Source: Phoronis australis
Taxonomy: Eukaryota; Phoronida; Phoronidae
Assembly: GCA_002633005.1 (NCBI GenBank)
Contig: NMRA01000276.1
Span: 160,172-224,171 of the forward strand
DNA length: 64,000 bases
Direction: 5' to 3'
Both the position numbers and the translations under genes were made by a program. Shown here in pieces: positions 47,153-57,425 of the stretch. Positions within the stretch are counted from its first letter, which is position 1; each line of letters opens with the position of its first letter. The notes under the pieces were generated by a model, which had not been told where the DNA came from, made no database searches, and worked only from the letters and a program-made list of their open reading frames with translations.

Positions 47153-47874
47153 CAATTGTATGGGCCGTATTGCCAGAAGTGGCCGCAAAGAATCATCCTG
47201 ATCTGGTACGCAATGAATCAACAGCGTCAGTCCAGTCGCTGTCTGCTGATGAAATCACATTCCATCCCAATCGTCTACTCAGCTCCTTCAATCAAATCCA
47301 CTGGCACTTCATTTGGGACATCTTCCTTTATCGCTTCCTCATTGGATTTGCTGTGCTCATTTTCCGAACTAACTTCAACCTGATGCTGCAGTATAAGTAT
47401 GACATCACGCCAAAAACTGCTGGTTATATCATATCGTATGGTTCCATCATCAGCACAGTCTGCAGCTACATGGTGGGACGAATAGCCAGGTGGTATTCAA
47501 ATGATGCCCGTCTGCTACTTCACACAACCATACTGGCTGTATGCGTACTGTTTTCAATGGCTTATGCACCGTCACATGTGGTCCTCTGTATTCTGCTTGC
47601 ACCGTTCTCTCTTAGTAATGCCATTGGCAGAGCAACCAGCATCAAGTTGACCATCAAAAAGGGTGGCAAACAGGAAGTTGGAGCTCTGCTTGGACTCAGT
47701 CAGAGTGTCATGTCGATAGCACGCTTCTTGTCGCCTCTCATTGGTGGCATCTCTCAGGAGTTCACCAGTGACGGCCCTGCCATTGTAGGTGTGTTCTTCG
47801 CGGCTATGGCTCTGTGTGTGTTATGCATTCAGCCCATAGATCGTTTCCCCACACACAACAAAAAAGTGCAGTAG
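47153..47874 (+). CDS. MFSD9: MFSD9 last coding exon; overview of the transporter
   Basis: 722 bp, entering in phase 1 and ending at TAG 47872-47874. It encodes the central cytoplasmic loop (VLPEVAAKNHPDLVRNES and a variable stretch), then helices 7-12: HWHFIWDIFLYRFLIGFAV, YDITPKTAGYIISYGSIIS, and GKQEVGALLGLSQSVMSIAR. Together the six exons make 419 residues, against about 474 in human MFSD9, with shorter termini and loop. MFSD9 is an atypical solute-carrier-like membrane protein whose substrate is not established. The domain order, motif A and the GIFKHT signature are all present, so the gene looks functional. The stop is 14 bp before the TTAA of a Kolobok insertion, so the 3' UTR is displaced or supplied by the transposon. 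Confidence 0.94.
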
Positions 47875-48226
47875 CATAATAATTATTTTTAAAGGCGAAG
47901 GCAACCTTTTTCCATGTCATTTTGCGCTAAAATAAGGTTGGTTGGTTATCCTAGACATATTTTTCACTTAATTACAGCTTTTCGTAATTTTATTAATTAC
48001 TTGTCCGCTTTTCCGGAAGTGACGTTCTAGGAGGCAAGCGCTTCCCGCCACTTGGTTTTGCGTTGAGCTTACTGTGCGAATCTGTTCTATTCTACTTTTG
48101 TTTTGTGCTATTTTTCACCAATTGTCGCCACCACTTTCCATCGGCGAGTATTCTGCGGCAAGATAGGTTAGTAGAGAACTCAACTGCGTTGGATTTAGGG
48201 ATTGTTTAGTGTGTTGTAAGCTGAAA

Positions 48227-48538
48227 ATGGCTGGAGTCGGTGACCCGTATCACAGTGACAGTAGTGTGAGTGACGGAGACCTTGTTCACAGCAGTGGTGA
48301 CGAGGAATTTTTTCACGGACATTCAGTGGGTGGGTACATGTTTGAGCCCGAGTACAACGAGGCAGAGTACACACAGGCACAGGCAGCTGTTGAGAGAAAC
48401 GAGGCGGCTACTGAAGACAGACGTGGTGACACATCTTGGTGCAAATGCACTGTGTGCGTTGTTATGCCTACCTCAATTGAATGCTTGTGCTGTTCCGAGT
48501 TCCACATCAATTATCTTTTTGGTCTCTTCCTCCATTAG
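48227..48538 (+). CDS. Kolobok accessory protein, N-terminal part (cysteine-rich, P2X7-ballast-like)
   Basis: Starts MAGVGDPYHSD at ATG 48227, has a serine/acidic leader, then FEPEYNEAEYTQAQAAVERN and a cysteine-rich block DTSWCKCTVCVVMPTSIECL followed by CC. The pattern WCxCxxC...MPT...ECxCC matches, from memory, the zinc-binding 'ballast' module of the P2X7 receptor tail and of many invertebrate proteins next to Kolobok transposases. After CC the frame continues into antisense transposase DNA (FHINYLFG...), so the native C-terminus is deleted. Role in transposition is unknown. Frame is clean, so the truncated peptide could still be made, particularly as it is on the same strand as MFSD9. 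Confidence 0.7.
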   Translation: MAGVGDPYHSDSSVSDGDLVHSSGDEEFFHGHSVGGYMFEPEYNEAEYTQAQAAVERNEAATEDRRGDTSWCKCTVCVVMPTSIECLCCSEFHINYLFGLFLH

Positions 48539-49567
48539 AGTGTATGTGGTATACTTGGCGGACCGCCCTGGTGAGTCAGACAAGTTCTCCTTCTCCATGA
48601 ATTCCGCCACCAACTCGAGATGTTGTGACATGTATGCGTCATTGACAACTGGTATTAAATAGGAATTCTGAATGTTGTTGAATGTTGTTTTCGAAAAAAA
48701 ATTGACTTTTCCAAAGTCCATCATTGTCTTCACCGACTGAAACGTGTTTCCAGTGAAGAGCACACCACTGGACATGGTTAAGTGGACCTCCGGCATACCA
48801 CGGACAGAGGAACAACTGTCCCACTTGCCAGAGTGTCCCGTGACACACTCCCACTGGATGGTGACCTGAGCACCCAAACTGCTTACATTGTGTCGTGTGA
48901 CTCCCTCGCCACACACCTGGCACCTTCTAAATAGCTCCAACACTTTAGACAAGTCCACAATAAACTTATCAAAGTTTGGCTCACCGATCTGTTCACTGGA
49001 CGACGAACTGTCCTCTTCACTGGGTGTCGAACTGGGCCTGTAATCACTCCCACTACTCAATATCGCTGCAGGGCTGCTTAGAGGCTCTGGGCTGGAGAAA
49101 ACAGCACAGGGCGAATCACTACTGGTTCCAGGAATTGCACGCTCTGGGGTACGTTCGGAGGCACGGGTGACAGTAGATGAAGTGCCTCCACTGGCTCCAG
49201 TCACTGTACTGGCCACAGCTCGCGAGGCTTCTCGCTTCAAAAACGCACTTCTCGGGGGTGGCGACGGGGCACTGCCGGGAATCAACACAGACGGAATGGC
49301 ATCCTTCTTCAAGCGTTGTTTCGCGGGGACCTTCATCAGTTCAGCGTACAAATCCCTTTCGTAATCGGACGGCAGAAAGTGCTTGCCACACACACGGTAA
49401 TTCTCCACTGCTTTGTACGTTGCGTGGACGGGTAACGCTGCGTTCTTCACACGAACGAGCCAAGTACGGCGAAGTGTGTCATCCATCGGAAAGCGATGCA
49501 AAGGCACTCCCAAAGCGCGCGTGAGCCGATAATTACTACATCCCGGTACGCAGCAACAGTGTGGCAT
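48473..49567 (-). CDS. Kolobok transposase, N-terminal 364 residues (THAP domain), truncated
   Basis: Starts at ATG 49567 with MPHCCCVPGCSNYRLTRALG. Residues 1-80 form a THAP zinc finger: C5/C10-type cysteines, HRFP, the central tryptophan in RTWLVRVKN, and CGKHF. A serine/proline-rich linker (about 105-200) follows, then a region with CQVCGEGVTR, QWECVTGHSGKW and SDSPGRSAKYTTYTLMEEET. The last is the conserved DSPGxSAKYxTYTxMD block around which the catalytic core is built, with D as a probable acidic residue. After VELG the frame enters antisense accessory-gene sequence and stops (TAQAFN). The remainder of the catalytic domain is missing. Confidence 0.85.
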   Translation of the reverse strand: MPHCCCVPGCSNYRLTRALGVPLHRFPMDDTLRRTWLVRVKNAALPVHATYKAVENYRVCGKHFLPSDYERDLYAELMKVPAKQRLKKDAIPSVLIPGSAPSPPPRSAFLKREASRAVASTVTGASGGTSSTVTRASERTPERAIPGTSSDSPCAVFSSPEPLSSPAAILSSGSDYRPSSTPSEEDSSSSSEQIGEPNFDKFIVDLSKVLELFRRCQVCGEGVTRHNVSSLGAQVTIQWECVTGHSGKWDSCSSVRGMPEVHLTMSSGVLFTGNTFQSVKTMMDFGKVNFFSKTTFNNIQNSYLIPVVNDAYMSQHLELVAEFMEKENLSDSPGRSAKYTTYTLMEEETKKIIDVELGTAQAFN

Positions 49568-49836
49568 GTTGACTGACTAGTAAATGAAAGCGAACGACGA
49601 CGGAACTTAACACAACCGAGGTAGAACAATGACTGACTCGGCAGCTCTCACAGTCAGACTATGTGAAAAGAAATTGGCGGGAAGCGCTTGCCTCCTAAAA
49701 CGTCACTTCCGGAAAAGCGGGCGAATAATTAATAAAATTACGAAAAGCTGTAATTAAGTGAAAAATATGTCTAGGATAACCAACCAACCTTATTTTAGCT
49801 CAAAATGACATGGAAAAAGGTTGCCTTCGCCTTTAA

Positions 49837-51911
49837 GGTGTTTGACTACGTTCGACTGCTAGTGCCATCTGGTGAACATGGATGTGGCCTGTGTGAGAGA
49901 CTGGTCGAAAAGTTATTTTCTCCCTTCAGCTGACGGCAGTAGCAGCCATATTTTCATTGATAGCATTAATGGAAGCTACTCACAGCTGTCTACTTGATCT
50001 GCAATAATGGTGTTTTAGCCCAGAGCACGTGAACTCATGTGAAGTATCTGTCTTAAAGGGTGTACCTTGAAATATGGTGTAAGGTTAGTAGATGGTGATT
50101 AGAAGACTCTTCTTAGTCTTTTCATTTCAATTATAATGGTACTGGTTACATTAACAAGTTCTTCAATTACAGCTCTGATTACACAGCTGTTGAACAATAT
50201 ACTATAACCCTAAAACATTGATACTTTGAATAAGGTTGACATGTTACAAGGTGTTCTCCTATGTGATAGTTTATATTGTACAAGAAGGTGGTGGTTACAA
50301 GTTGCATGTGGCATTGTACACAGCACTTGTTTTATTCTGATTGCTGTTATGTGGAATACTTCATGTTATTGTGATAAAGTTTACTGTTATGTTTTTTCAT
50401 CTTCACTGTCAGTTTTGCCCTGACAGTAGCACCTGCAAAAACAAACATGCTATGCAACTGTGATTATGTGGGTCTGGAGGGGCACTCCTCTATATTTTTG
50501 ACATGGTGTACTTCTGGGAAATTAAAATAAAACATTTTTGGAAAGTTAACCTGATATAATTCTTTTTAGATGTAATCCGATAAAAATGAACTCATTCATT
50601 TGTATCTTCACTTGTAGGGTGTTCATGTGAAAAAACATCTTTTCCCAAAAGTTTATTACCATAACATGCTAATCTGTTTGTAGGGTCTTTAATCTTTTCG
50701 TCTGAAAATTCTCAAAGCTTTAATAATAAAAACTGAAACTCCTGACATAAATTCCCAAGATACTGGTTTCCATCATACCTTGTTGTTATATAAATAATGT
50801 CCATATTTTGCAACACCTTTATTAAATTTTCAACATTTTATAGTACATTAATTTCCATGACAATTCCCTCTGTAATTGCACTTTTATATATGCTACCTTA
50901 TATTTGTGTTTAAAGTCACTGTTCTTGTTTCATGTATCATACACCATTGCCTTGGATGGTTGAAGTCTAGTCGAAGTACAGCAACTGTTTTACTATGAAA
51001 TGTTTTGTATGATGTTTTATTTTATATATACTCGTGCGTTTGTGTTTGTGATGCCACTCACACACGGTGATCTACTCATAGACATCTTAATACTGTGATG
51101 TCTCTGGATCTACTATTTCAACTGCCATCTGAAGAAAGCCTAGGCCATAGTCCCAGCTCTATCTTTCACCTCCGTGGCCACTTTCTGGGGTCAACGGGAA
51201 TTTTGCATTAAACCCATCTACAGATGCTTAAAAGTCGATTTCAAAAAAGTTCCCAAGAATACATTTGCACGTTTAGCAAGAATTTTAATTTAAATGTTGG
51301 AAAAAATATAACCTCAACTAATATGTTAGCCATCACGTGTCAGTGCAAAAAGATCCTAACAGCCAATCAAATGCCAGAAAAATATTGTTTCCTTACCTTT
51401 CCCCTTCAAAAGTCGTCTGCTTGGCGTGACAGTCAGCTGATGTTGGCTTAGATAGCTTGTGTACTGCTACTGACTTCATTGGGTAGTATGAATTCTTGGA
51501 TGGGTGTGCAAGTAATAGGCAATTACCAAGGGCCAAGGCTCAAAAACCAGAATGCAACAGTTAGGAATTGAAGAAAGACAAATCAAGTGGCCACTTGTCT
51601 CATTGCACTGAAACAATTCTTGGCACATTCCTGAATCATTTTGTGTTTCGCAAAGAACAGTTTTGGGTCGACTAGGACTCTGCTGAAACCATGAATTATT
51701 CAACGAGTGTGCGACTTCACAATAGACTGGCAAGATGTCTGCCCCGGCCTTGTTGCATTCATGTGTCAGCGTCCGATCATATTTCTGAGGTGGAATTTTC
51801 AGATCTTTCCTGGTGTAAGGCTACTGCAAAACAAACGTATCAACATTGAGTGCAAGAAAAGTATCATTGCTGATACGTTTTTAAGTGTTTGTGAAAAAAC
51901 AGAGCTCTTGT
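49837..51911. other. Region 3' of MFSD9 and the Kolobok element: no gene seen
   Basis: Possible MFSD9 polyadenylation signals are ATTAATAAAA in the right Kolobok TIR (near 49729) and AATAAAAC near 50525. No other coding region recognised. Confidence 0.4.
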
Positions 51912-52140
51912 CATGCGCTCATCCATGGGTGGGGGGCTCGGGGGCTTGAACGAGCCTCCCCCATTTGGTAAAGTGGGTAAAAAGGTTTGCCTCAAAGAAA
52001 CAAAAACTCCGAAGAAGTAGAAAATGAGACAAATGTTCACTAAAAAGGTAGGAACTACCAAAATTTGACGAACGCACAATTCGTAGCTCTGAAGTACCCC
52101 GTGAATTTTAATAAATGTCCACAATCTCAAAAACTTGACC
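51912..52140. mobile_element. MITE family W, copy 2
   Basis: Starts CATGCGCTCATCCATGGG, then GCTCGGGGGCTTGAACGAGC and GTTTGCCTCAAAGAAACAAA, as in the other W copies. Its right end is degraded. Confidence 0.6.
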
Positions 52141-53640
52141 CCACCATTTTTAGACTTTGTGCTTGCAAGCTTCTATCACAAGCAGTGTTACAGACACTCA
52201 ACGGATGTAACAAAAATTGAAAGAGCTCTTAAAAAAGAAAAAGACCAAGCTAATGATGGAAATAATGTTGAGCCCACTAGAAAATTAAGGAGATTGTCAC
52301 TCTCGGTTACATTTACATTTAACAGTGCTCAAAGAAATACACCGTATATGTCTTGCCACCACAATGAAACATTTGCCACAAATCAAATCTCATCACAGGG
52401 GAACTTCACAAACAAAAGAAAAGTTGAAAACCTATCCCGGTTTCAAACATTCAATTTTAAATAGGCCTACCTATTCTTAACTTCAAAAGGTGTCAATTAT
52501 GGTAAATAATCTTTAGTTTAGGTCACAGAACAAAATTTGCTTGATAAATTTATAGTAATAGTGGTTTCAATCTCAAATGTACAGGCAGTAGTTTTTACCT
52601 ACATGTGAGTGATCAGCACAATGTGACTGCTTTTTATGAACTTCTCAGCCTATTTTGAGATCCTTTTATGTAAAATTATGAGCAGTGGTTGGAATTTGAG
52701 AAATATGACAATGGAAATATTATATTGCCAGTGTTCTGTAATTTATTTATCTTGAAAATTCAAATGTTGCGCAGATTTCAGTATCTCACATTTTGAAGAT
52801 TCTTGAATTGGAGTTTTTAGCAAAGGAAAATTTTTACTCTTCTAATTATATGCTATTTAAAAAAGGAAGCCTCAAATGAAATTTTAGCTCTACGGTAAAG
52901 AGGATGCTTTTCAATTTCAAACAAAAACTATTGCTAACATGACCATTCCTCTATTTTTCAAAGGTTGAACTACTGTATTAAGGATGATAAAAATGTTTCT
53001 ATGTTTTAAATTGTTTGAAGGCAGCTGCAGAATCAATGCTAGTAATGATGCTCATTTCTCTTAATGCTTATTTTTGTTGAGTACTTAAACTCAATGAAAT
53101 TTCAGCTGTTGGCCATACTGTGTGCTTAAGTGAAGATTATTTTGGTTACCTATTTCAGTTAAATTTGATTACTGTAACAAGGTGTTTAGATGAAACGGTA
53201 TTCAGGTTGTCAAAACTTTTTTATTTTGGGTTGGGTGCAGTCTTGCAGAGATATTTTTTTAACTTTGTCTGCCATTAAAGTTGGGCTCAAAATTTGTGTT
53301 TCCTGGTTAACTCATGGAAGACATTGAACCGTTTGTATGCAAGCTGTACCGCGAGTCATCAACAGTTAGTAAAGCACGCTGCCACATATTCAGGTTGAAA
53401 TCTGTGATCTGCCTCCTCATCATGATTGTTTGCTGCTGCATGCTAAAAGAGCAAACTACCAGTGTGCCATTCACAAACGAGCCTTGCAACAGCATGTCAG
53501 TGCACCATCTCCAGTTGCTAATGGGTGGCTTTTGGAGCAGGGTAGTCTGATGCTCCACTGGATGACTCTGCCTTAAGACCCAGAAAATGCCATGAAGAAT
53601 GTTAATGGCAAGTGTAAAAGAAGTGGTCGTAGTCTTGTTT
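52140..53640 (+). pseudogene. Transposon-related cysteine-rich protein, broken copy
   Basis: 52135-52464 reads CYRHSTDVTKIERALKKEKD and KLRRLS, like the 'CYRxFT..xxIERA' segment I recall from large uncharacterised invertebrate proteins. 53310-53640 gives, across two frames, FVCKLYRESSTVSKARCHIF and RANYQCAIHKRALQQ, the C-terminal segment of the same class. The two are 0.85 kb apart in the right order. The 3' part duplicates 30190-30925. Several stops and shifts intervene. Confidence 0.45.
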
Positions 53641-54360
53641 GAAGTCGGGCATGCCATGTTCTGAGTTGTGTGACTGTCCAGACTGTGTGAACACGGTGTC
53701 TCAGTCAAAAAACAACTTTTAATGACAATAATGATGATATAAATGATGATGGAGTGAATGAAGAAACATAATAAGTGTATGTTATGTTGTTAGAGAACTT
53801 TAAATTTTCAACCTAATGGAAAATATGTACAACATTTTATCATGCTCATGACTGACACTGCTGGGTGTGTCCTTCCCCTTATCTAGAGCCCTCGTGGAAT
53901 TTGGAGAATTATCGCGTTCGGGTCTGGCGCCCCTCGGGCGATAATTCTCAAAATCCACTTGGGCTCTAGGAATTGGTGGGGGATAACGACTTCGCCATGT
54001 AATAATCTATATACATATATACAAAATACACATACATATTTCATTAATAATAATCTATATACATAATACATATTTCATTAAGACACGACTTTGTTCTGTT
54101 TTTACGATTAAGTGAGTATCAGTCTGACACATCCAGAACCATGGCATAGTGTCGCCTGCGTACTGCACAATTTTAAACTGATGAGTGTTATTTATTGTGA
54201 TACCGTTTATTATGTCTAGTCATCAAACCCAGTATTTCGGGGTTTCCTTGCTTACGACCCCTAGTATAGAGGCCTCAAAGGACTTTGAGGACATTTCATT
54301 TTGTAATATGCAGGCCCGCGAAGTCCGATGGAGAATGCGTATCCACTTTTGTATATCTTC
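53641..54360. other. Intergenic, with one small hairpin MITE
   Basis: Only the 87-bp hairpin at 53883-53969 is recognised; a TATATACATA-rich patch follows at 54007-54066. Confidence 0.4.
53883..53969. mobile_element. 87-bp near-perfect hairpin
   Basis: Arms CTAGAGCCCTCGTGGAATTT...ATCGC and GCGAT...TCCACTTGGGCTCTAG pair over about 32 bp with few mismatches. The short centre is GC-rich. Likely a tiny fold-back MITE. Confidence 0.75.
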
Positions 54361-54599
54361 GCATGCGCGCACCCAGGGGGGGGGGACTCGAATGAGCCTC
54401 CCTTTTGGCAAAGTGGGCAAAGGTTCGCCTCAGAGAAACAAAAAGTCCCAAAAAAGTAGAAAACGAGACAAAAGTCCACCAAAAAGGCAGGAATTCGGAA
54501 TCACATTTCACAACAGCTGCTCTGAATGTACCCCGTAAAAGGTCCACACTCCCAAAAATCCGTGCCCCCGGCCTACTTTTTAGGCTGGGTACGCGCATT
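54361..54599. mobile_element. MITE family W, copy 3
   Basis: Starts GCATGCGCGCACCCAG and ends CTGGGTACGCGCATT, the clearest termini of the family. The interior has GTTCGCCTCAGAGAAACAAA and GAGACAAAAGTCCACCAAAA. Confidence 0.75.
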
Positions 54600-55271
54600 C
54601 TTCTCCAAAAATTATAAAAACAATGTGGAGAAATTTCCATGGTAAAGAGTCTAAAGCAATAAACAATCTTACTCGACAAACCTAAATATATGAAAAAACC
54701 GGTCTTGTAGTGTCATTTCCTAAGTCAGTAATAACATGAACTCTTTCGTTGGGAATATGGCAAATGATAACTAATCCAAAGTGCACTTGACGTAAATGCC
54801 ACTTTTATAAGTACCAACCAGAATATAGGCCTAACTTGTGATTGGACTACTCAAGATCTTTAGCAGAATATGTGTATACGTATCAGCCAACAACGAATAT
54901 CACCACGTTTGATTTTCAACGAAGGAGGTGTGAAAAATAGCTGGTGAACTTTTCTCTAAACCTTGCTGCATTTAATCACTTGGAGCAAAACACTGGGCGG
55001 CATAGGCTGGTAAATAGCTTTGAAACAGTAAAACGAAAAATAAAATCAAATGCCTTGAAGAATTCGGGGATATTTTCCATTCCTTCTGCAGATTTCACAT
55101 TTATCAAGTAATATATTATAACTTACGAGACAAGATTGGTGAAGAAAGTTCAGCAAAAATCATTAGATTTCCGTTATAGTACATGGATATATGCAAACTG
55201 ATGCTAAAAATAGACCAAAATATGGCACTGTGTTCTTTTACAATCATAATGTGCATGCCCAGAAGCACAAT
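54600..55271. other. Intergenic: nothing recognised
   Basis: AT-rich, no repeat or coding signal seen. Confidence 0.35.
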
Positions 55272-55795
55272 ACAGCATGCAAGCACGGGACGTGGTGCAA
55301 TTCAAGGTGTATTGTTTACTCAATACAGCATGCAGGCACGGACGTGGTGCAATTCAAGGTGTATTGTTTACTCAATACAGCATGCAAGCACGGACGTGGT
55401 GCAATTCAAGGTGTATTGTTTACTCAATACAGCATTCAAGCACGGACGTGGTGCAATTCAAGGTGTATTGTTTACTCAATACAGCATGCAGGCACGGACG
55501 TGGTGCAATTCAAGGTGTATTGTTTACTCAATACATCATTCAAGCACGGACGTGGTGCAATTCAAGGTGTATTGTTTACTCAATACAGCATGCAGGCAGG
55601 GACGTGGTGCAATGCAATTCAAGGTGTATTGTTTACTCAATACAGCATTCAAGCACGGACGTGGTGCAATTCAAGGTGTATTGTTTACTCAATACAGCAT
55701 GCAAGCACGGACGTGGTGCAATTCAAGGTGTATTGTTTACTCAATACAACATGCAAGCACGGGACGTGGTGCAATTCAAGGGGTATGGTTCACTT
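55272..55795. repeat. 52-bp minisatellite, 10 copies
   Basis: Units start ACAGCATGCAAGCACGGACG at 55272, 55325, 55377, 55429, 55481, 55533, 55585, 55642, 55694 and 55746. The first has one extra G and the seventh a 5-bp duplication (CAATG). Three long overlapping plus-strand frames here come from the repeat, not from a gene. Confidence 0.97.
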
Positions 55796-56019
55796 TGGTT
55801 CTGTGTGCTCTACTGGACAACGTCTGCTTGAAATGCAAAACATAGAAAATTTCTTGCAACCATTGGGTGGTTGGGTGTGTTTTTGTGACGAGTTTGGGTG
55901 CAGTTGCAACCTGGCAATTTTTGCTGAGTTTTACGACGCGACCAATGACGGTTCATCCATTTTAATATATAGGTATGACGGCATTGGCCGCTAATAGTTG
56001 ACCACCGAGTAACAACAGT

Positions 56020-56435
56020 GTGAAGAGGACGGTTGACCGATGATTTTCGACTTTTGACTACTGTGGCGTTTCCTAGTGTCAGTTTGTTTTTTAGTTCCAT
56101 AGCTGTATCTCCTCAGTAAACCCACTGCAGGATCTTAGAAAGTGTGTTCCCGTTGACGACGGACGACAACTTTCAGACGGATCCGACGAACGCTGTGCCT
56201 TTTAGTGGCAATTTTATTTTTTCTCCGTTTCCTATGTTTCTCTGAAGTTCTAGGCGGATTTACTTCAAACTTGGTAAATAGCTTTCCGTTAAAGAAACAA
56301 TGGCAGGATGCCATTTTCGAATGGATTCGGCGTATTTTGCGCCATCTAGTGGCCAGTTTAGAATACAAGTAAACATCCCGTGAAGCACGGTGCATACGTG
56401 GACCCATGATTTCAAGGCTCCGCGTTGCTCTTGTT
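56020..56435. mobile_element. Partial copy of the CTCF-motif element
   Basis: Shares GTATCTCCT, CCTAGTGTCAGTTTG, GCGCCATCTAGTGGCCA and the end CTCCGCGTTGCTCTTGTT with 40602-42390. Its motif at 56339-56352 (reverse complement CCACTAGATGGCGC) again fits the CTCF core fully. Confidence 0.6.
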
Positions 56436-56574
56436 CACTTTTGCCTCAGTATCTTTGGTGTTCGTTGGTGGGTTTTGTCATGAAATTTGACAAATGGGGC
56501 AGCATCTAGCACTAGTCATTAGCAATGCACACAAAGGGCGCATACCAACATTCTAGTTTATTGAACTATATTCG

Positions 56575-56825
56575 TGCGCTCACCCAGGGGGGGCTCGGGG
56601 GGCTCGAACATTTGGCGAAGTGGGCATGTAAAAAGGTCCGCCCCGACGAGAGACAGAAAGTCCTAGAAAATGGGACAAAAGTTCACTAAATAAGCCAAAC
56701 GCGCGCGCAATTCACAGTGGTGCTTCCGTTTTTCCTTTTTTTTTTAGTCCACCCGATCTTTTGTTAGCAAAAGGTCTACAACGCCGGGAATTCGAGCCCC
56801 CAAATTAAAGGTTGGGTGCGCGCAT
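56575..56825. mobile_element. MITE family W, copy 4
   Basis: Starts TGCGCTCACCCAGGGG and ends GTTGGGTGCGCGCAT; interior as in copies 1-3. Confidence 0.7.
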
Positions 56826-57245
56826 GATATTCACTGGAAAGCATGCGTGAATTTTTATTCCTTGCCTGGAATGGAGCTGATGTTGTGTCTACTGGACCGT
56901 TGTTGGCTAACGAAGCACTGAAGACCGAAAATATGTAAAGAGAATAAAACCTGTCATGTGCATTACCATGTATAATTCAAGCATAATTAAAATTATGGGT
57001 GGTGGGTTGAAGAAATACAAGAAAAATATGCGCTCTGGCTAAAAATGAAAGTGCTTTGCCCCCTTTCACACGTTTTTTTACTCGAGCAGCCCTTAATTCA
57101 CTTACTTCGTGAAGTTGGTCTCCACTTGTTGCTCACTCAAATGAGAGATGAATGGATGTTTGCTAGATAGTTCTTGTTGTTGCTCACTCAAATGAGAGAT
57201 GTATAGTTGTGTGCGGGGACTACAAAATAAGAAAGGGGTAATACG

Positions 57246-57366
57246 TTCAGAGCAATGAATTGTGCCGAATTCTTGCCGTTTTAGTGGACTTTTGTCTCGT
57301 TTTCTCGCCCGGACCTTTTGTTTCTCTGAGGCGGTCCTTTTTGCCCTCTTATAGCCAAATGGGATT
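57246..57366 (-). mobile_element. MITE family W body, copy 5, fused to a tRNA-like head
   Basis: Reads on minus as the right two-thirds of W (GCCTCAGAGAAACAAAAGGT, ACGAGACAAAAGTCCACTAA). At CCCATTTGGC it switches into tRNA-like sequence instead of the usual W left end. Confidence 0.55.
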
Positions 57367-57425
57367 CGAACCCACGACCTCGGGCAAAGACATTAGGCAC
57401 CTATCACACTAGGCCACACCGCCTC
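57363..57425 (-). other. tRNA-like sequence (SINE head or tRNA pseudogene)
   Basis: On minus it starts GGCGGTGTGGCCTAGTGTGA and contains a plausible A box (TGGCCTAGTGTGA) and a perfect B box (GGTTCGAATCC) with a GTGGG/CCCAT T-stem. The 3' acceptor strand that would pair with GGCGGTG is absent, so it is not a working tRNA. Most likely a tRNA-derived SINE promoter. Confidence 0.65.

Larger units (their letters stand above)
47893..49832. mobile_element. Kolobok DNA transposon, 1940 bp, internally deleted
   Basis: 158-bp terminal inverted repeats (47893-48050 and 49675-49832), about 95 percent identical, start AGGCGAAGGCAACC and are flanked by TTAA on both sides (47889-47892 and 49833-49836). 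TTAA duplication plus a THAP-domain transposase is the diagnosis of the Kolobok superfamily. Two convergent reading frames lie inside: an accessory protein on plus (48227 onward) and the transposase on minus (49567 downward). Both lose their C-termini at one internal junction near 48500, so the element cannot move itself. High TIR identity and an exact TSD indicate a fairly recent insertion. Confidence 0.93.

Noticed and set aside
48976-49524. Plus-strand frames over the Kolobok transposase
   Set aside because: Antisense shadows of the transposase frame.
55183-55994. Three overlapping plus-strand frames of 184-267 residues
   Set aside because: The same 52-bp unit is read in three frames; this is a minisatellite artefact.
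57363-57425. Functional tRNA gene
   Set aside because: The 3' acceptor strand and discriminator are missing and the sequence continues into a MITE body.
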